DNA of 7,720 nt from Myxococcales bacterium (lineage in GTDB: Bacteria > Myxococcota > Myxococcia > Myxococcales > Myxococcaceae), in assembly GCA_003153055.1 (NCBI GenBank), contig PMBV01000243.1, forward strand, positions 173 through 7,892, in the 5' to 3' direction. The position numbers and the translations under genes are program-made. The stretch's first letter is position 1, and the number at the start of each line of letters is the position of its first letter. This document shows positions 5,526 to 7,720 of this stretch, one piece after another. Below the pieces are notes generated by a model, which was not told where the DNA came from, did not search any database, and saw only the letters and a program-made list of their open reading frames with translations.

Positions 5526-6688
5526 CGCCGCGCCTCCGTGGCCCCAGGCGGCTGGTGAGCTTTCGCCCAGAGCGGCCCTTGCACGAGTGCGTAGAAGATG
5601 ACGGCGTCACCGAGCACGTTCCCCGCCGAGAAGCGCAAGGCCTCACCCTCGCGCCGAGGAAAGCCGGCGAACGCCAGGCTCGTGAGCAGCGCGTCGAGGA
5701 AGTCGTCGTCGTGGAATGCGGCCGCGCCGAGCACGGCGAGCCCGCTCGACCCGGCGTTCGCGCCGACCAGCGGGATCGTCGGCCCTGAGTCCACGTCTTC
5801 ACCGCCGGTCGTCGCTGAGGGCCACTCGCCAGCCCACGCAAAGCCCAGCGCGGCGTGGCCGAGCGCCTCTCGGGCCCGCTGGTACTGGGCTCGAGCGAGC
5901 TCGGGTTCGACGAGCTCGAGCATGTGCAACGACAGCCACAGCGAGGAGCCTTCCGGGCCGTCGAGGGGCCGCCCGCTCCAGGTGAAGCTCGACACGAAGA
6001 GCCCGGTCTTCGGCTCCACGAGCCGGTCCTGAGCGACCGCCACCCACCGGCGGCGGAGGGCGGAGTGATCGCGCCCGTCGAGGCGATCGGAGAGCGTGAG
6101 CGCGGCGAGCGCGATGGTGTTGCAGAAGGTCCACCCCTCGTCGGGGTAGCTCTCTCCCGAGGCGACGGGACCCCGCTCGAGCTGATCCGCGATGCGATCG
6201 ACACGTTCCCGGAGGGGCTCGTCCCACTTGGGCTCGCGGGCGACCGTCTGGCGGGCCGCGAGCATCAGGGCCAGCTCACCGTCGACGAAGAGGCTCTTCG
6301 CCTGAGGGTCGCGGAACGGCGCGGCGTGGAAGTAGGGCAAGACGAATGCGTCGGCGCGCTCAGCCTCGAGACGAAGCGTGTCCTCGAGAAGGGCGTCGGT
6401 CACCCCGAGCAATTCGGCGCGGCGGAGCGGTCGAGCGAGCGCGAGATTGGTGAAGGACAGCACCGAGAACGTGCGGCTCATCAGGTCCCACTCCGGGTTG
6501 ACACGCCGGAGCTGCGCCTGCTCCGCTCCGGGCGCCGTCCAGTACGACACGAGACGCGTCAAGAGGCCCTCGACCAGCGCGGTGCGATCTGGCTTGAAGA
6601 CGAGGTGGAGAGACAAGAGCCAGACCGGCCCCAACCCCAGAAGCAACAGACCGCTGTGCCACCCTCGAAGCTTCGCGCGTGGTGCCAT
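5522..6688 (-). CDS. Membrane-anchored protein, tentatively linalool dehydratase/isomerase-like
   Basis: A 388-residue protein. A single hydrophobic segment (about 12-30) near the N-terminus acts as a membrane anchor. The remainder is rich in alpha-helices, consistent with an alpha/alpha-barrel. Segments recalling linalool dehydratase/isomerase-type proteins are SYPDEGWTFCNTIALAAL (180-197), SGPTIPLVGANAGSSGLAVL (301-320) and GNVLGDAVIF ending near GPLW (356-374). This match is from memory of the family. The first of two Cys I recall in the linalool enzyme appears replaced by Asp (D183), with C189 kept, so the same reaction should not be assumed. The ATG at 6688 gives a sensible anchor, but its ribosome site is weak. 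It overlaps the next small membrane gene by 4 nt. The long plus-strand frame opposite it is compositional. The gene is well supported, but the function is not. Confidence 0.8.
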   Translation of the reverse strand: MAPRAKLRGWHSGLLLLGLGPVWLLSLHLVFKPDRTALVEGLLTRLVSYWTAPGAEQAQLRRVNPEWDLMSRTFSVLSFTNLALARPLRRAELLGVTDALLEDTLRLEAERADAFVLPYFHAAPFRDPQAKSLFVDGELALMLAARQTVAREPKWDEPLRERVDRIADQLERGPVASGESYPDEGWTFCNTIALAALTLSDRLDGRDHSALRRRWVAVAQDRLVEPKTGLFVSSFTWSGRPLDGPEGSSLWLSLHMLELVEPELARAQYQRAREALGHAALGFAWAGEWPSATTGGEDVDSGPTIPLVGANAGSSGLAVLGAAAFHDDDFLDALLTSLAFAGFPRREGEALRFSAGNVLGDAVIFYALVQGPLWAKAHQPPGATEARR

Positions 6689-6848
6689 GCTGCGAGCGTC
6701 GCCTGAAGCTGACGCCGGCGGACCGGTCTCTCGGGCGAGCGGTCGCGAACGAAAGCTCGGCCGTCGAAAGCGCGTCGCCGGGCGGTCGCGGTCTCAGTGG
6801 TTTGTGTGTGCCGCGCCATCTGCTATTCACTTCATCGAGGGGATCTCG
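6689..6848. promoter_or_regulatory. Divergent intergenic region between membrane enzyme-like gene and surface protein gene
   Basis: This 160-bp gap separates two genes read outward, so it must carry promoters for both unless the minus gene is expressed otherwise. It contains a 9-bp direct repeat GCGGTCGCG at 6739-6747 and 6782-6790, and two GAAAGC copies (6751, 6766). A relatively AT-rich patch near 6798-6835 could hold the plus-strand promoter, but I cannot place -35 and -10 boxes with confidence. GAGGGGA at 6837-6843 is a good ribosome site for the ATG at 6849. Confidence 0.4.
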
Positions 6849-7451
6849 ATGGTGACCAAGACGACGACGAGTGGGGGCCTTTGGATTGCGCTGCTGAGTA
6901 CGGTTCTGCTGTGGGTCTCCCCTGCCAGGGCCAACTGCGCGGCTCCCACGGACTACTCGATTGACGTGCAGGCCAGCACCGTCAGGGTGTCCCTGAGGAA
7001 CTTCCAGGGCCGAGTCTGCCCGGATCCCGGTGGACTGCTCCGCCAAGATGTGTCCACCGGCGAGGTCGTCAAGCTGGCCGACTTCTGCGGAGCGACGGAC
7101 GCAGGCCAGCCCCCGTCCTACGTCGACGAATGCGTTCCCCCTGGCACGTACCACTACGGCCTGGCGGACCCCTACCACTGCGAGTCGGCCTCTTGCGGGA
7201 CGTACGCCTTCGAGGCCGCCACGGTGAGCTCCTCGCCGGATGGTGGTTGCGTGCGTGGAGAGGGCAACGCGGGCCCAACTCCCGCGTCGGGAGCGACATT
7301 GGGCTCGTCGAAAGAGATCTGCGGGTATCGGTCATGTGGATGCGGGGGCCAGCGCCAAGGCGCGGGAACCGTCTTGTCGATCGACGCGCTGGTGCTCGCC
7401 GTGGGAGTGCTCCTCCTCCGAAGAAGAGGAAGAACAGGGCGGCGAACCTGA
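6849..7451 (+). CDS. Secreted Cys-rich surface protein with MYXO-CTERM-like sorting signal
   Basis: A 200-residue exported protein. The signal peptide is residues 1-28 (core GGLWIALLSTVLLWVS, cut after A-R-A). The mature part starts NCAAP and has ten Cys in all (30, 57, 80, 95, 111, 116, 134, 158, 163, 165), likely as disulfides. Its middle reads like a beta-sandwich: short strands, then VPPGTYHYGLADPYHC. The C-terminus has the three parts of a MYXO-CTERM signal: SCGCGG at 162-167, a hydrophobic helix at about 174-190, and an Arg cluster RRRGRTGRR. In myxobacteria this signal is thought to be processed by a myxosortase and to attach the protein to the outer surface. The ATG at 6849 has a GAGGGGA ribosome site, and the upstream frame extension lacks sense. 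The function of the mature domain is unknown. Confidence 0.88.
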   Translation: MVTKTTTSGGLWIALLSTVLLWVSPARANCAAPTDYSIDVQASTVRVSLRNFQGRVCPDPGGLLRQDVSTGEVVKLADFCGATDAGQPPSYVDECVPPGTYHYGLADPYHCESASCGTYAFEAATVSSSPDGGCVRGEGNAGPTPASGATLGSSKEICGYRSCGCGGQRQGAGTVLSIDALVLAVGVLLLRRRGRTGRRT

Positions 7452-7469
7452 GCACCCGCGTTGAGCCTG

Positions 7470-7720
7470 TCACTCGGGCTCGAGCATCAGCCGTGTCGTG
7501 GACTCGCGCCCTGGCTGGATCTCGACCTCGAGCGTCTTTTCGATCCTTGCGGACTCGTTCACCAGCCTCAACGAGTACTTCCCGGCAGGGAAGACGAGTC
7601 GGTTGAGCGGACTCGTACCGATGCGCTCCCCACCGAGGTAGACGTCGCACCACGGCTCGGTTCGGAGGGTGAGCCATCCCTCACCCGTGGGCTCACTTGG
7701 CGGGGTTGGCGGATTTGGGG
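7470..7720 (-). CDS. C-terminal end of a PEGA-domain protein, possibly a Ser/Thr kinase (5' end outside window)
   Basis: The last 82 codons of a gene that enters from beyond 7720 on the minus strand. The visible part is a short Pro-rich linker (PNPPTPPSEPTGEG) followed by one PEGA-type beta domain. That domain reads GWLTLRTEPWCDVYLGGERI, then GTSPLNRLVFPAGKYSLRL, then an IEKTLEVEIQPG strand, and it ends MLEPE. In myxobacteria this arrangement is common at the C-terminus of Ser/Thr protein kinases, outside the membrane, but PEGA domains also end lipoproteins and other surface proteins, so the rest cannot be named. The stop lies 18 nt from the convergent MYXO-CTERM gene stop. The frame is open to the window edge with no start needed inside. 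Exact family membership rests on pattern recognition only. Confidence 0.8.
   Translation of the reverse strand, partial: PNPPTPPSEPTGEGWLTLRTEPWCDVYLGGERIGTSPLNRLVFPAGKYSLRLVNESARIEKTLEVEIQPGRESTTRLMLEPE

Noticed and set aside
5855..6706. 283-codon plus-strand frame opposite the linalool dehydratase/isomerase-like gene
   Set aside because: The minus frame has a membrane anchor, family-like motifs and a coupled downstream gene. The plus frame has only compositional openness.
7463..7481. GAGCC/GGCTC inverted repeat at the convergent gene junction, as a bidirectional terminator
   Set aside because: The stem is only 5 bp with a 9-nt loop, partly inside the PEGA gene, and no T-run follows on either strand.

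Overview
The window is strongly GC-rich, has GC-rich third codon positions and is densely coded. It most likely comes from a myxobacterium or close relative (Myxococcota, formerly Deltaproteobacteria). The evidence is a secreted Cys-rich protein ending in a MYXO-CTERM-type signal (Cys-Gly-Cys, one membrane helix, Arg cluster), a Pro-linker plus PEGA-type C-terminus of the kind often found on myxobacterial Ser/Thr kinases, and a high density of two-component genes. No RNA gene, mobile element or CRISPR array was seen.

Layout. (1) Positions 1-1609, + strand: the C-terminal part of a sensor histidine kinase, cut by the window edge, overlaps by 4 nt an OmpR/PhoB-type response regulator. An acidic 83-residue protein of unknown function follows. 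(2) Positions 4556-1618, - strand: a four-gene run read as Spy/CpxP-like protein with a His/Cys-rich tail, small exported His-rich protein, OmpR/CpxR-type response regulator, and membrane histidine kinase with a His-rich N-terminus. The two two-component systems converge, with 8 nt between their final genes. (3) Positions 4670-5308, + strand: an exported Pro-rich/Gly-rich membrane protein, divergent from the Spy-like gene across a 113-bp region that holds a 19-bp palindrome. (4) Positions 6688-5292, - strand: a membrane-anchored protein tentatively like linalool dehydratase/isomerase, coupled by a 4-nt overlap to a 77-residue membrane protein. (5) Positions 6849-7451, + strand: the MYXO-CTERM-like Cys-rich surface protein. 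(6) Positions 7470-7720, - strand: the C-terminal end of a PEGA-domain protein whose start lies outside the window.

The most interesting unit is the four-gene run in (2). Three of its four products carry separate His or His/Cys clusters on both sides of the membrane, which suggests a Cpx-like envelope-stress circuit adapted to sense or buffer a transition metal. In the small exported protein, cleavage at the likely signal-peptidase site would expose Ser-Trp-His, a candidate ATCUN Cu(II)/Ni(II) site. This function is inferred from sequence composition and gene order only.
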